This document shows positions 1 through 8,962 of a stretch of DNA of 30,534 nt, piece after piece; positions within the stretch are counted from its first letter, which is position 1; every line of letters begins with the position of its first letter. Location of the stretch: the IMG/VR virus record IMGVR_UViG_3300021197_001302, positions 1-30,534 of that record; one strand, 5' to 3'. The translations under genes and the position numbers were made by a program. The notes below the pieces were generated by a model. The model did no database searches. It saw nothing but the letters and a program-made list of their open reading frames with translations, and had not been told where the DNA came from. The DNA is from a virus.

Positions 1-1758
1 TCATACTCAGGAACACCAAACGATAAATTATTAAATTACAAATGGGTAAATAGAAAATTAGTATCGCAAACTGCCCACGGACTTAGCCAAGGTCACTTAA
101 TCAAGTTTTATCAAAATGGTACACTTGCAGCCGGTGCGGGTTCAACCTACGAAAAGGCAACTGCTACCTCAAGAGCAGGTGCTGAAGTTGTTGCTATCGT
201 CGAGGAAACTCCAGTGGGTGCATGTGCAGACCAGTTCATTGCAGTGTACTCTGGTCTTGTAGACCTTGCTGGTGCATCATTCGGTGACGGAACTGGAATC
301 ACAACGAACATAGCAACTGGTAATGAAGGATTCACTTTGATGCCTGGGGAAGCATACTTCCTAAATGGCACGAATGGTCCTGCTGGTGGATTTACATCAG
401 CGGACCCACTGATTCCCGGTGAAATTAGAAAACCCATTCTAGTTGGTGTATCTGATACGGTTGGAATGTTTGTCAATTATGCAGGTTTTGAAATCGGTCA
501 AACTACAGGAATTTCTTCTGACTTCCTCGATGTAGACCTTATAACTCAAAACATGACAAGACCAGACTTCTTACCTCAGTCCACTTTCCGAAACAAAATT
601 GTCAACGGTGACTTTGACTTCTGGCAAAGATGGGAACATACTCTTTCGAGTGGGACTAAAGCAAGAGACACAAATAAACTATTCCAACCAGCACCAACTG
701 GATTAACTTACGATGGTGTTAGTTGTGACTTTGCTGCCGGTAAAACTGGATACCATGCTGACCAGTGGCTAATCGCACCTTCACATAGAGCGACTGATGC
801 AGACAATACAAGTACATGTACAGTTTCTCGATTTGGGTTGACTCAAGATGTGCAGATATTCTCGAACGGTGGAGCAAAACCCGTCAAGAACTTTATTCAA
901 GTTGTAAAGAATACTGCTCTAGGTGATGGTAATGTGGTTCTCGCACAAAGAATTGAAGATGTTCGAACACTAGCAAGAAGTGGAACAGAAAATGATGTTG
1001 TTGTTTCCTATTGGGCAAGACAAGCAGGTGTTTCTGCTCATGCAGATAACGCAGGATGTTCCTTCGGTATTTCCCTCTATCAAGTATTCCAAGGAACTTC
1101 AGGCGCCGGTCTTACATATGGAGGTGGAGCAACCTCTGCGAGTGGAATATTCACTAACGGAACAATCTATGAGCATGGACATACCCATGCATTATCCACA
1201 TCTTGGACTAGATACGAAAAGAGATTTAAGACTAGAGCAATTAGTGGATTTAGTGGAAGTGGTGCTGGTATCTCAGCAGAAGCAAACTGGTTAGAATTAA
1301 GATTCTTCCTTGACGGTGCAGGTGCTGGAATTTCTTCTGGATTTAACCTTACGAGAGTTCAACTCGAAGCAGGAGCAAATGCAACTAGATTCGAAGAACG
1401 TCCACTCCAAATAGAAAAACAACTATGTAAGCGATATTATAATATTATCACCGCACATGCAAATCAATTTGCGGTTAGTAGTGCAGTAATTCCAACAATG
1501 ATACCTCTAGATATAGACCTATATCCAATTCATGGGTTCAGTGCTGAAGGTATTAATTGTGCGGCAGCAAATAGAAATATCGTAATGAGCATAGACATGA
1601 CAGCAGGTACAGACTTAGCCGCGGCAGCATTGACTGATGTCAAGAGTATCGGTGGTCGAACTCAAGGTATTCATATCGAAAGAACCGGAGATTCTGCAAC
1701 CGCCGCCGATTTCCACACACACCATACTCTTTATCACATAGATACAAGTATACACTAG
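1..1758 (+). CDS. Tail fibre / receptor-binding structural protein (5' truncated by window)
   Basis: The frame is open from base 1, so the true start lies upstream. An internal ATG at 214 is not needed as a start. About 585 codons are visible. The first ~165 codons form a small beta-rich module containing 'SGLVDL', also found at the N-terminus of the next gene. A second module begins near codon 198 with 'NGDFDFWQRW', and near codon 451 carries 'VQLEAGANATRFEERP' followed by 'CKRYY'. The QLEAG...C(Q/K)RYY signature is common in C-terminal regions of phage tail fibres and adhesins (family knowledge). It ends in TAG, and the next gene starts 9 bases later. Its place upstream of gp13 matches the baseplate and fibre genes of T4. 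The fibre role is supported; which T4 fibre it replaces is unknown. Confidence 0.75.
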   Translation, partial: SYSGTPNDKLLNYKWVNRKLVSQTAHGLSQGHLIKFYQNGTLAAGAGSTYEKATATSRAGAEVVAIVEETPVGACADQFIAVYSGLVDLAGASFGDGTGITTNIATGNEGFTLMPGEAYFLNGTNGPAGGFTSADPLIPGEIRKPILVGVSDTVGMFVNYAGFEIGQTTGISSDFLDVDLITQNMTRPDFLPQSTFRNKIVNGDFDFWQRWEHTLSSGTKARDTNKLFQPAPTGLTYDGVSCDFAAGKTGYHADQWLIAPSHRATDADNTSTCTVSRFGLTQDVQIFSNGGAKPVKNFIQVVKNTALGDGNVVLAQRIEDVRTLARSGTENDVVVSYWARQAGVSAHADNAGCSFGISLYQVFQGTSGAGLTYGGGATSASGIFTNGTIYEHGHTHALSTSWTRYEKRFKTRAISGFSGSGAGISAEANWLELRFFLDGAGAGISSGFNLTRVQLEAGANATRFEERPLQIEKQLCKRYYNIITAHANQFAVSSAVIPTMIPLDIDLYPIHGFSAEGINCAAANRNIVMSIDMTAGTDLAAAALTDVKSIGGRTQGIHIERTGDSATAADFHTHHTLYHIDTSIH

Positions 1759-1767
1759 GAGAAACCC

Positions 1768-4176
1768 GTGGGTAACAGTGCATTCGTAAGTCAACAAGGT
1801 AGCGGTTCAGGCGCTCGATTAACAGTAAACCAAACTACAGGCAATATAGTTGCAGGTGATGTTGTTCGTTTTGATGCGGCATCAGATGTATACGTTAAAG
1901 CACAAGCAGATACTGCTGTAAATGCAGAAGCAGTAGGTGTTGTCGAAAGTTCAACCGGAAGCACAATTAACATTGTCTTTTCAGGATTAGTTGACCTCTC
2001 TGAAGCAACCCCAGATACTGGTTCATTCGAAGATGGAACTGTTTACTTTTTAAGTAATGCAACCGCCGGTAAACTTACCAAAACTCCTCCATCAACAACA
2101 GGTACTGTAAGAAAAGCAATGGTCACCATGATGACCGCAACCAAAGGTGTAGTTCAAAACTATATCGGATTGCAAAATGGTGTAAGTGAATCAAACCTTG
2201 TTGACCTAAGTGAAGTACAACCTGTGGGAACAGTTGCTCCGTTCGTGGGGTCAGATAGAGACATTCCAAAAGGTTGGTTGCTTCTCAATGGAGACACATT
2301 TTCTGCAACTGAATATCCAGACTTAGCATCTCTTGTTGGTGATTCACACGGAACTCATGCTGGTGATAGTTATTATCTTCCTGATTTTAGAGGAAAAGGT
2401 GCAATTGGTGTAAATAATTCTACCGAAAATCAAACAAGAAATACTGCATATGCAACAAGAGAATTGGGTGATAATGGTGGACAAGACACTGCAACTTTAA
2501 CCACCAACAACCTCCCAAGTCACTCGCACTCCGCAACATATAAAGTATATGAGGATGATGCGATTCGAAATCAAGCAGACTCAGATGACGCAGTATTGGA
2601 TGGTACTGGTCCTTTTGATATTGTTGGTGGAGGTGTCAACACATACGGACACACTGTCAAGAAAATTGATTTTGATTTTCCAATTACAAGCAACAACTGG
2701 AAAATTACTGCTTGTAGTGAAGATGGTGACCACAGAATTGTTGACAAAAGTGTTAGTGTATCTTCAAGTGGTTCAAACACTGCCTTTAATATTAGAAATC
2801 CATTTGTTACCATAAACTGGATTGTGAAAGCATCTGCACAAGCAGACGCGGCACTGTTTACTACAAACTTATCAAGACTTTCAGACTTTGATTCTGGTCG
2901 AGGTTCTGCGACAAGTGTCGATGCTCAAAAACCCGGAGATATGATTAGTGTTGATGGGACGACAGGAAAATTTGTTCTTAAACCTGAAATTGGAAAAGGT
3001 AACTTAATTGATAATCCTTTACTGAGAGTTTCACAAAGAGGAACTAGTTTCAATGACACAACCTCATCTCAACTAAATGTTATGGATAGATGGTACTACA
3101 GTAGAAATGGTTCTGCTTGTTTTTCGATTTCAAGAGAAACAACAGGACGACCTGAGCCTGGAATTATTACTGCGTCTGGTAATCAAGTTGCAAACTACTA
3201 CTCACCACCGATGTCGTATTGGATGAAGATTCAAAAGAATAACGATACAACCACTGCTGCGAATGCGTTCTACGCACTTACTCATGCGGTTGAAGGATAC
3301 GATTTCCAAAGCCTATGGGGTTCAGACTTCTTTACATTTTCATTCTTAATTCAAAATGACAACTCCACAACATCAATTTCACCAGCAACACCAATAACGG
3401 TTGTGTTTAGAAATGCAAATAACAGTAGAAGTTATGTTGCATCGGTTAGTAGTTCTTCGGTGACCAACGGTTGGGTTAGAAAGAAAATAACTGTTCCAAT
3501 GGCAGAACTACAATTTGCTGATTGGCAATATGAAGAAGGTATTGGTCTTCAAATTTCGTTTATTCTTGGTGCAGGAACATCCCTTCGAACAACCGAAGCA
3601 AATTTAAATACATGGAAGAGTGATAATCTTTATGCACATCCAAACCAAATTAACTTGAATGAATCCGGTGGACTTGCTTCGGGGGGACATATTGGTCTTA
3701 CTCAGTTCCAACTCGAAGCAGGTGCGTATGCTACAAACTTAAAAATACCGACTGGGTACGAAGAACTGACTAAATGTCAAAGATACTATCAGAAATCATA
3801 TGATGTTGAAACTATTCCCGGTAGCACAGACCACACAAACAATGCACCAATCGGTATCACCGACCCTGCTATCAGTAATACATGCCATGCTGGTGTACAA
3901 TTCTCAACAACAATGAGAGCAAAACCTACCGTTAGATTATATGACCCATATGGTGGAGGTAGTAGCAGAGATGGAAACGTAGGAACAATTTACCCAATGC
4001 ACAGTGGAAATCGACAGGGAACTGCGACAGCAGTCAATTCTATCAGAGATAGAGGAACCAAGGGATTCAATACTTTGGTTTTGAACAATGACCTTGGTAA
4101 TTATACTCAGGGAGATAACTTGATTCATTTCCACTATACAGCAGATGCAGATTTCTTTGTTGGTTACAACATATAA
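1768..4176 (+). CDS. Tail fibre protein with internal phage tail collar domain (gp12-like)
   Basis: 802 aa. The start is GTG at 1768, preceded by AGGAG at 1757-1761. Residues 1-140 form a module paralogous to the preceding fibre ('FSGLVDL'). Residues ~152-235 match the phage tail collar domain: 'PVGTVAPF', then 'IPKGWLLLNG', then 'YYLPDFRGKGAIGVNN'. Next comes 'NNLPSHSHS' with H252 and H254, the HxH arrangement that binds metal in T4 gp12 and related short fibres. From ~410 ('LIDNPLLRVSQRG') a second adhesin-type module runs to 'QLEAGAYATNLKIP' (~648) and 'KCQRYYQKSY'. Collar domains usually lie near the C-terminus, so the ~400-residue extension after it is unusual. It probably acts at the baseplate as a host-binding fibre. 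The fibre call is firm; orthology to gp12 is inferred. Confidence 0.8.
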   Translation: MGNSAFVSQQGSGSGARLTVNQTTGNIVAGDVVRFDAASDVYVKAQADTAVNAEAVGVVESSTGSTINIVFSGLVDLSEATPDTGSFEDGTVYFLSNATAGKLTKTPPSTTGTVRKAMVTMMTATKGVVQNYIGLQNGVSESNLVDLSEVQPVGTVAPFVGSDRDIPKGWLLLNGDTFSATEYPDLASLVGDSHGTHAGDSYYLPDFRGKGAIGVNNSTENQTRNTAYATRELGDNGGQDTATLTTNNLPSHSHSATYKVYEDDAIRNQADSDDAVLDGTGPFDIVGGGVNTYGHTVKKIDFDFPITSNNWKITACSEDGDHRIVDKSVSVSSSGSNTAFNIRNPFVTINWIVKASAQADAALFTTNLSRLSDFDSGRGSATSVDAQKPGDMISVDGTTGKFVLKPEIGKGNLIDNPLLRVSQRGTSFNDTTSSQLNVMDRWYYSRNGSACFSISRETTGRPEPGIITASGNQVANYYSPPMSYWMKIQKNNDTTTAANAFYALTHAVEGYDFQSLWGSDFFTFSFLIQNDNSTTSISPATPITVVFRNANNSRSYVASVSSSSVTNGWVRKKITVPMAELQFADWQYEEGIGLQISFILGAGTSLRTTEANLNTWKSDNLYAHPNQINLNESGGLASGGHIGLTQFQLEAGAYATNLKIPTGYEELTKCQRYYQKSYDVETIPGSTDHTNNAPIGITDPAISNTCHAGVQFSTTMRAKPTVRLYDPYGGGSSRDGNVGTIYPMHSGNRQGTATAVNSIRDRGTKGFNTLVLNNDLGNYTQGDNLIHFHYTADADFFVGYNI

Positions 4177-4179
4177 ATA
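4172..4179 (+). promoter_or_regulatory. T4-type late promoter box TATAAATA
   Basis: Exact match to the T4 late promoter consensus, overlapping the stop codon of the collar fibre gene and 23 bases before the ATG at 4203. T4 late promoters consist of this -10 element recognised by gp55 (established); a gp55 gene is present in the window. Confidence 0.6.
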
Positions 4180-4202
4180 TAAGCGGAGATTAAGGAAACA
4201 AA

Positions 4203-6479
4203 ATGGCACATAGTCATATTACAATTTCAGGTCTTGATGACCAATTCGTTTCAGTAATTAATGCTGATATTAATTATTACATCAACTCGACAACAGGAAG
4301 TGATGCGGTAGGTATTGCTGGTAGTTCGGATGCACCATTCAGAACACTGGGTAGAGCATTTGAAGTATTACGAGACAAGAAAATTGCAAAAACTGCAACA
4401 GTAACAATTAACATTGCTGATGTTGTAGATGTGGTTACAGCATATAATGAAAGCGAAATTGTAGTTGACCATCCCGATGGGGAGAGAATTAATGTCGTCG
4501 GTCAAACTCCAATTTCACTTACTGCAAGAAACTATAATTATTACCAAACCGCACCAAGTGTTTCTATGGGTGGTGCAAATGCCGCAATTGGTGGGTACAT
4601 ATTAGAAATTGGTGTGGACTCAACTGCAAACATTCAAACTGGTGACTTCGCTGTAATCAGAGAACAAAACTACACACCATCAGGCATTGTTCATACTACA
4701 GTCGCAGGAGAAACGGGTAACGGTCCTACTGCGTTTGAAACTGACTTTGGAGGTTCCGGTGACAACTACATGGCTACCGGAGAAAATGGTGTTAGTGGTG
4801 CAACTGCTCAGGGAGCATCCGTTTCTTTACGAAAACTTCTCGCAGTCGGCGCACACGAAATTCTTGCTACAGGTGGTTCTTCAACATTCCCGCACCTTGT
4901 AGTTCATATTAGACACAACAACCATATGTTAACAAGTGGATTTACACAAGCAGTTTCGTGTAACGAAGCGTTTGTTACACCACAGGGAATTCAATACTCA
5001 ACATCATCACCAGCGACACCCGGCACTCCAATATCCAACTATGCGGGTCACTCGAAGAAAGCATCCAATACATTTGTGACTGCATCTTCCGCACCCGGAG
5101 GTTTCACAGGTTCACTTCCATTCCTCGGTGGAAATGGAATGACTGCGTGTGGTAACATTTATGAAAAACTAATGACTACTGCCGCTGCCCAGCGACATAC
5201 GAATATCGGAACAGTACAGGTCTACAGAACAAGACTTAACTTTGATAATTCAAACGGCATCAATGTTAAAAATGGCGGTAAACTAGGAAAACTTTCAAAT
5301 GTCGTTCTTTGTGGTAGAGGTCACAGATTAGACGGCGGGACATACGAATTTACAGATGGTGTGACCGGAAACGGCATCTCTGTTTCTGACAATGCAATGT
5401 GTGTTCTTGAAAATGTTTCAATTTGTGGTTTCCAGAATGGACTGTATGTTGACCAATCGATGGTATATGGAACTGGTGTAGTATCTTCCGCAAACTATTA
5501 CGGACTATATTCAGAAAACCAAGGTTCAATTTCAGCAGACTATTGTATGTTCACTGGTAACTCATACGGTGTATATGCAAAAGCAAGTAACATTGATTCT
5601 AACTACAACCTTTTCAGTGCAAACTGGCAAGACGGTTTCAATATCAAAGACACCTCAAAGGCAAAATTAAACCGCTCAATCTCAGCATTCAATGGTGGAT
5701 ATGGATATTCTGTAAAGGATAATTCAAATCTTGACATGATGGGAAGCGCCACTGTTTATCAAGCAAAAACCGGAACTAATACCACCGCAACCGATGGTAC
5801 TACATCAGATTTCAATGATGCGGCTGGTGTGCTAGGAACAGAATCAACTAGATTCCTTTCTCGCTTTGGTAAGTCCAGAAGAGATGGTTGTATCTCTTTC
5901 CGAAATGCAGACGCAGGAATCTACGTTGCAAACAACTCTGGTGTACACGCAAACTCCAACAGAATTTCTTTCAATAGAAACGGTGGAGTAAAAATGTATA
6001 ATGGAGGATTCTTGAATTCTCACTTCGGAAACTACTTCGAGAATGGTGCGACATTTAACACTGGAGTGGGTGGAGGAGTATTTAACGGAATCCACGCTAA
6101 CCAAAACTGCAACATTGACCTGAGAGATGGTGGAGTTATTCACAACACCCAAGGTGTTGTCTTAGAGAAAAATAGTTCTGCAAACATAGTAGACTCAACC
6201 ATCACAAAGAACACAGCAGTCCATCTTGTTATTCAAGAAAACAGTTCTGCTCATGTGACTGGGGGTACTTTTGCCACCGCTGGTTTAGTAGCAGGAGTGT
6301 CGATGGGTGGAGCAGTCATGAACATGGATTATCATTCTATGGCTAGATTCCAAGGAACAACTTCTGGAATTGGTGGCGGTACAATTGGATTTGCTTCTAA
6401 CTGGTTCATCGATACTTATACAGAAGGACAAACTGGTGCCGTTGTCTTTGCCGATGGTTCTAACGCTTATGACGATTAA
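4203..6479 (+). CDS. Probable parallel beta-helix tail fibre/spike protein
   Basis: 758 aa, starting at ATG 4203 after GGAGATTAAGGA. Residues ~26-55 carry 'YYINSTTGSDAVG', 'SSDAPFRTLGRAFEVL', the usual lead-in of phage beta-helix proteins (a Thr/Gly/Ser-Asp run followed by PFRTL..A). Residues ~330-720 are rich in Asn, Gly and aromatic residues with short imperfect repeats such as 'NSYGVYAKASNIDSNYNLFS' and 'AGIYVANNSGVHANSNRISF', the pattern of a pectate-lyase-like right-handed helix. It lacks the QLEAG adhesin signature of its two upstream neighbours. Such proteins act as fibres, spikes or polysaccharide depolymerases at the tail. I cannot identify catalytic acids, so enzymatic activity is not claimed. 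It has its own late promoter box. Confidence 0.65.
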   Translation: MAHSHITISGLDDQFVSVINADINYYINSTTGSDAVGIAGSSDAPFRTLGRAFEVLRDKKIAKTATVTINIADVVDVVTAYNESEIVVDHPDGERINVVGQTPISLTARNYNYYQTAPSVSMGGANAAIGGYILEIGVDSTANIQTGDFAVIREQNYTPSGIVHTTVAGETGNGPTAFETDFGGSGDNYMATGENGVSGATAQGASVSLRKLLAVGAHEILATGGSSTFPHLVVHIRHNNHMLTSGFTQAVSCNEAFVTPQGIQYSTSSPATPGTPISNYAGHSKKASNTFVTASSAPGGFTGSLPFLGGNGMTACGNIYEKLMTTAAAQRHTNIGTVQVYRTRLNFDNSNGINVKNGGKLGKLSNVVLCGRGHRLDGGTYEFTDGVTGNGISVSDNAMCVLENVSICGFQNGLYVDQSMVYGTGVVSSANYYGLYSENQGSISADYCMFTGNSYGVYAKASNIDSNYNLFSANWQDGFNIKDTSKAKLNRSISAFNGGYGYSVKDNSNLDMMGSATVYQAKTGTNTTATDGTTSDFNDAAGVLGTESTRFLSRFGKSRRDGCISFRNADAGIYVANNSGVHANSNRISFNRNGGVKMYNGGFLNSHFGNYFENGATFNTGVGGGVFNGIHANQNCNIDLRDGGVIHNTQGVVLEKNSSANIVDSTITKNTAVHLVIQENSSAHVTGGTFATAGLVAGVSMGGAVMNMDYHSMARFQGTTSGIGGGTIGFASNWFIDTYTEGQTGAVVFADGSNAYDD

Positions 6480-6492
6480 TATGGAGTGATAG

Positions 6493-6951
6493 ATGTACTT
6501 TAAACATAATGCAGATGACACTATAGAAATTAATGGTGTCAAGATTGACTATGAAACTTTTCTTCGAGTAGAACCTCAATATAAAAAAGACCAGAATACC
6601 CTCTGGATAAGTTATACTCCAGGCGACCATCATGCAATTCATACATTGGATGGTAATCAGTTGCCAGGACCTTTACCTTGGGAAAGTGGAGATAGGTATA
6701 TTTCTAGGCTTGCAGATTTCAAAATAATGCAAAAAGAAATTGATGAGGAGAATGCAAAAGTAAAAAAAGAAGTTGCAACCGCTCCCAGAAAAAAGAATAA
6801 AAAAGAACAACCTAAGTTCCCCGATGAGTCTGAATTAATTATCGCTCTCTGGGAAATGATTGTCGAAGGTAAAGACGATACCGAAATAAATAAACTACAA
6901 GAACAAAGAGACTATGTGAAATCTTGGAGGAAAAAGAATGGTCACGGTTAA
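6493..6951 (+). CDS. Unassigned small protein following the fibre genes
   Basis: 152 aa. The ATG at 6493 follows GGAGTGAT. The N-terminal ~70 residues are mixed alpha/beta with 'TLWISYTPGDHHAIHTLDG'. The middle is a charged Lys/Glu linker ('PRKKNKKEQPKF'). The C-terminus is an amphipathic helix with 'ELIIALWEMIVEG' and 'LQEQRDYVKSWRKK'. A short, charged protein with a helical tail encoded directly after tail fibres is reminiscent of fibre assembly chaperones in layout only; I do not recognise a defined family. It overlaps the next gene by 14 bases, implying co-translation. Confidence 0.6.
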   Translation: MYFKHNADDTIEINGVKIDYETFLRVEPQYKKDQNTLWISYTPGDHHAIHTLDGNQLPGPLPWESGDRYISRLADFKIMQKEIDEENAKVKKEVATAPRKKNKKEQPKFPDESELIIALWEMIVEGKDDTEINKLQEQRDYVKSWRKKNGHG

Positions 6952-7318
6952 TTTTGAAACTCTCTATCGAGCATATCCAGTTTTTATGGATTTACTCGAA
7001 CAAAAACTGCCAGTTAATACTGCACTTAAAATCCGAAAACTGATTATGGACTTGAATGATTCATATAAAGAGATTACTAAAATACAAGATGCGGTTATCT
7101 CAATATATGCCCAAAAAGACTCTGATGATGTGTACCATATTCCAGAAGAGGTGGAAGGTGCGTATCTAGAAGAAATGCAAAACAGACTTCAAAAAGAAAT
7201 CGATGTAGATTGGGAAGAAATTTCCACAGATGACCTCGGAAAACTTGCGAATCTAACAGTAAAGGAATTGGAAACGGTATCCTTTTTGTTTAATGACACA
7301 AAGCCGGCTGCTGTGTGA
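6938..7318 (+). CDS. Unassigned helical protein upstream of gp13
   Basis: 126 aa. The ATG at 6938 lies inside the end of the previous gene, with GGAGG in 'cttggaggaaaaagaatg' as ribosome binding site. It is predominantly helical: 'LLEQKLPVNTALKIRKLIMDLN' followed by an acidic C-terminal half. No signal peptide, membrane segment or catalytic motif is visible. The pattern (helix with KLP.NTA.KIRKLI, acidic linker, second helical segment) resembles small alpha-helical proteins found in many tailed phages next to structural genes, but no function can be named. It ends 41 bases before gp13, with a variant late promoter box in the gap. Confidence 0.55.
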   Translation: MVTVNFETLYRAYPVFMDLLEQKLPVNTALKIRKLIMDLNDSYKEITKIQDAVISIYAQKDSDDVYHIPEEVEGAYLEEMQNRLQKEIDVDWEEISTDDLGKLANLTVKELETVSFLFNDTKPAAV

Positions 7319-7328
7319 TACCTTCTCT

Positions 7329-7336
7329 TATACATA
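7329..7336 (+). promoter_or_regulatory. Candidate late promoter box variant TATACATA
   Basis: One mismatch to TATAAATA, in the 41-base gap and 23 bases before the gp13 ATG. That is the same spacing as the perfect box at 4172-4179. The same variant recurs at 20940-20947. Confidence 0.45.
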
Positions 7337-7359
7337 ATATGTAACGGAGGAGTAAAAAA

Positions 7360-8115
7360 ATGGCTCAACCCACTAGCAGACAGACACTAAAAGACTTTGC
7401 ACTCAGAAAATTAGGGTTTCCAGTAATAGACATCAACGTCGATGATTCTCAATTGGAAGACCGTCTAGATGATGCACTTCAATTTTATGGTTCTTTTCAT
7501 AGCGATGGTTTTGAGAGAGTCTTCCTGACTCACCAAATTACCGAGTCCGACATAACAAACGAATACTTTGATATCTCGGCTATTGATAGCAATACCATTA
7601 GTGTGATTAAAGTTTTCCCCTACTCACAAAGTGTGGGTAGTTCTTCCCAATTTTTCGATGTCCGTTATCAATTAGCACTGAACGATTTTTACGGTTTGCG
7701 TAGTGGGGGGTCTTTACAGAATTATATAATCGCTCAGAACCACATTGCAATGATGCAACAGTTACTCGACCCAGAATTTAGTTTTAGATTTACTAGAACA
7801 AAGATGAAACTTCATCTTGATACAGACTGGTCTGATTTACAAGTAGGTGACTTCATGATGTTTGAGGCGTATGCTGTCATTGACCCAGAAGTCTACACAA
7901 AAATCTATAACGACAGATGGATGAAGCAATATATAACCGCTTCTTTCAAAAGACAGTGGGGTGCAAACCTCTCCAAGTTTACTGGTATTCAACTTCCGGG
8001 TGGTGTTGAGTTCAATGGTCAAGAAATCTTCAGTCAAGCAAACGAAGAAATGGAAAAACTAGAAGAGACTCTAAGAGAAACATACGAAGAACCACCCCAA
8101 TTCATGGTAGGCTAA
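7360..8115 (+). CDS. gp13: Neck protein gp13 (head completion)
   Basis: 251 aa (T4 gp13 is 309). The ATG at 7360 follows a strong CGGAGGAG. The N-terminus reads 'TLKDFALRKLGFPVIDINVD' then 'QLEDRLDDALQFYGSFHSDG', a pattern typical of gp13 in marine T4-like phages. A central 'DFYGLRSGGSLQNY' and 'EAYAVIDPEVYTKIYNDRWM' follow. gp13 and gp14 form the neck that closes the filled head and joins it to the tail (established). gp14 follows after one base and gp15 after that, as in T4, which supports the assignment. Confidence 0.85.
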   Translation: MAQPTSRQTLKDFALRKLGFPVIDINVDDSQLEDRLDDALQFYGSFHSDGFERVFLTHQITESDITNEYFDISAIDSNTISVIKVFPYSQSVGSSSQFFDVRYQLALNDFYGLRSGGSLQNYIIAQNHIAMMQQLLDPEFSFRFTRTKMKLHLDTDWSDLQVGDFMMFEAYAVIDPEVYTKIYNDRWMKQYITASFKRQWGANLSKFTGIQLPGGVEFNGQEIFSQANEEMEKLEETLRETYEEPPQFMVG

Positions 8116-8116
8116 A

Positions 8117-8962
8117 ATGGCAACTAATTCATTTTTCCATCACAAACCCGGTGAGCAAAATCTTGCCGAAGACCTCACCATTGAAGCAATCAAAATTCAT
8201 GGTAAGGATGTGGTGTATCTACCCAGAACTGCGGTAAACATAGACCAACTATTCGGTGAGGATACTGTTTCAAAATTTGACGATGGTTATCCAGTCGAAA
8301 TGTACATCGAAAGTATCGATGGATTTGGTGGTGATGGAGACTTTATTTCTAAGTTCGGTTTGGAGATTCGTGATACTGTGGATTTGGTAGTGTCGAAGAA
8401 ACGCTTCACACAAGAGACTTCCCTAGTAAGACCCAAAGAAGGAGACTTGATTTTTCTGCCTCTTTCAAATGGTCTTTTTGAAATCAAATTTGTAGAACAC
8501 GAAAACCCATTCTATCAAGCAGGAAAACTTTACACATATAAACTATCCTGCGAACTCTTCCAGTACAGTCAGGAAGACCTCGATACAGGATTCAGTGATA
8601 TCGATAAGATTGAAACTGACCGGCAAGAATTTGCACTCGACTTGGTATTTTCAAGTTATAGTGGAACATTTAAAGTCGGAGAAACTGTTACCGCTTCAGG
8701 TTTCTCTGCGAAGGTTGCTAAGTGGACTTCTACCAACAAGACACTCAGAGTATCTGAAGTCACAGGAACTCTTGGTGGTGGTGTAACCGTCACTGGTGCA
8801 ACTAGTAGTGCAACTGGTACATTCTCAAGTCAATCGACTAGCGACACAATCGTTCCCGGTATAACAACCGACCCATATGATGATTCGAATGACTTCCAGA
8901 TTGAAGCAGATTCTATCTTTGACTTTACGGACACTGACCCATTCAGTGAAGGTGGTTACTAA
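8117..8962 (+). CDS. gp14: Neck protein gp14 (head completion)
   Basis: 281 aa (T4 gp14 is 256). The start codon lies one base after the gp13 stop, implying coupled translation. The conserved N-terminal half includes 'EAIKIHGKDVVYLPRT', 'YPVEMYIESIDGFGGDGDF' and 'FISKFGLEIRDTVDL', typical of gp14. Residues ~180-250 form a Thr/Ser/Gly-rich beta segment ('GTFKVGETVTASGFSAKV') that looks like an inserted phage surface or binding module, followed by an acidic tail. It partners gp13 at the head-tail joint. The family assignment is firm; the inserted segment is only described. Confidence 0.85.
   Translation: MATNSFFHHKPGEQNLAEDLTIEAIKIHGKDVVYLPRTAVNIDQLFGEDTVSKFDDGYPVEMYIESIDGFGGDGDFISKFGLEIRDTVDLVVSKKRFTQETSLVRPKEGDLIFLPLSNGLFEIKFVEHENPFYQAGKLYTYKLSCELFQYSQEDLDTGFSDIDKIETDRQEFALDLVFSSYSGTFKVGETVTASGFSAKVAKWTSTNKTLRVSEVTGTLGGGVTVTGATSSATGTFSSQSTSDTIVPGITTDPYDDSNDFQIEADSIFDFTDTDPFSEGGY

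Noticed and set aside
980-1294. 104-aa + strand ORF inside the first fibre gene
   Set aside because: It is in an alternative frame of a long, motif-bearing fibre ORF and has no convincing ribosome binding site.
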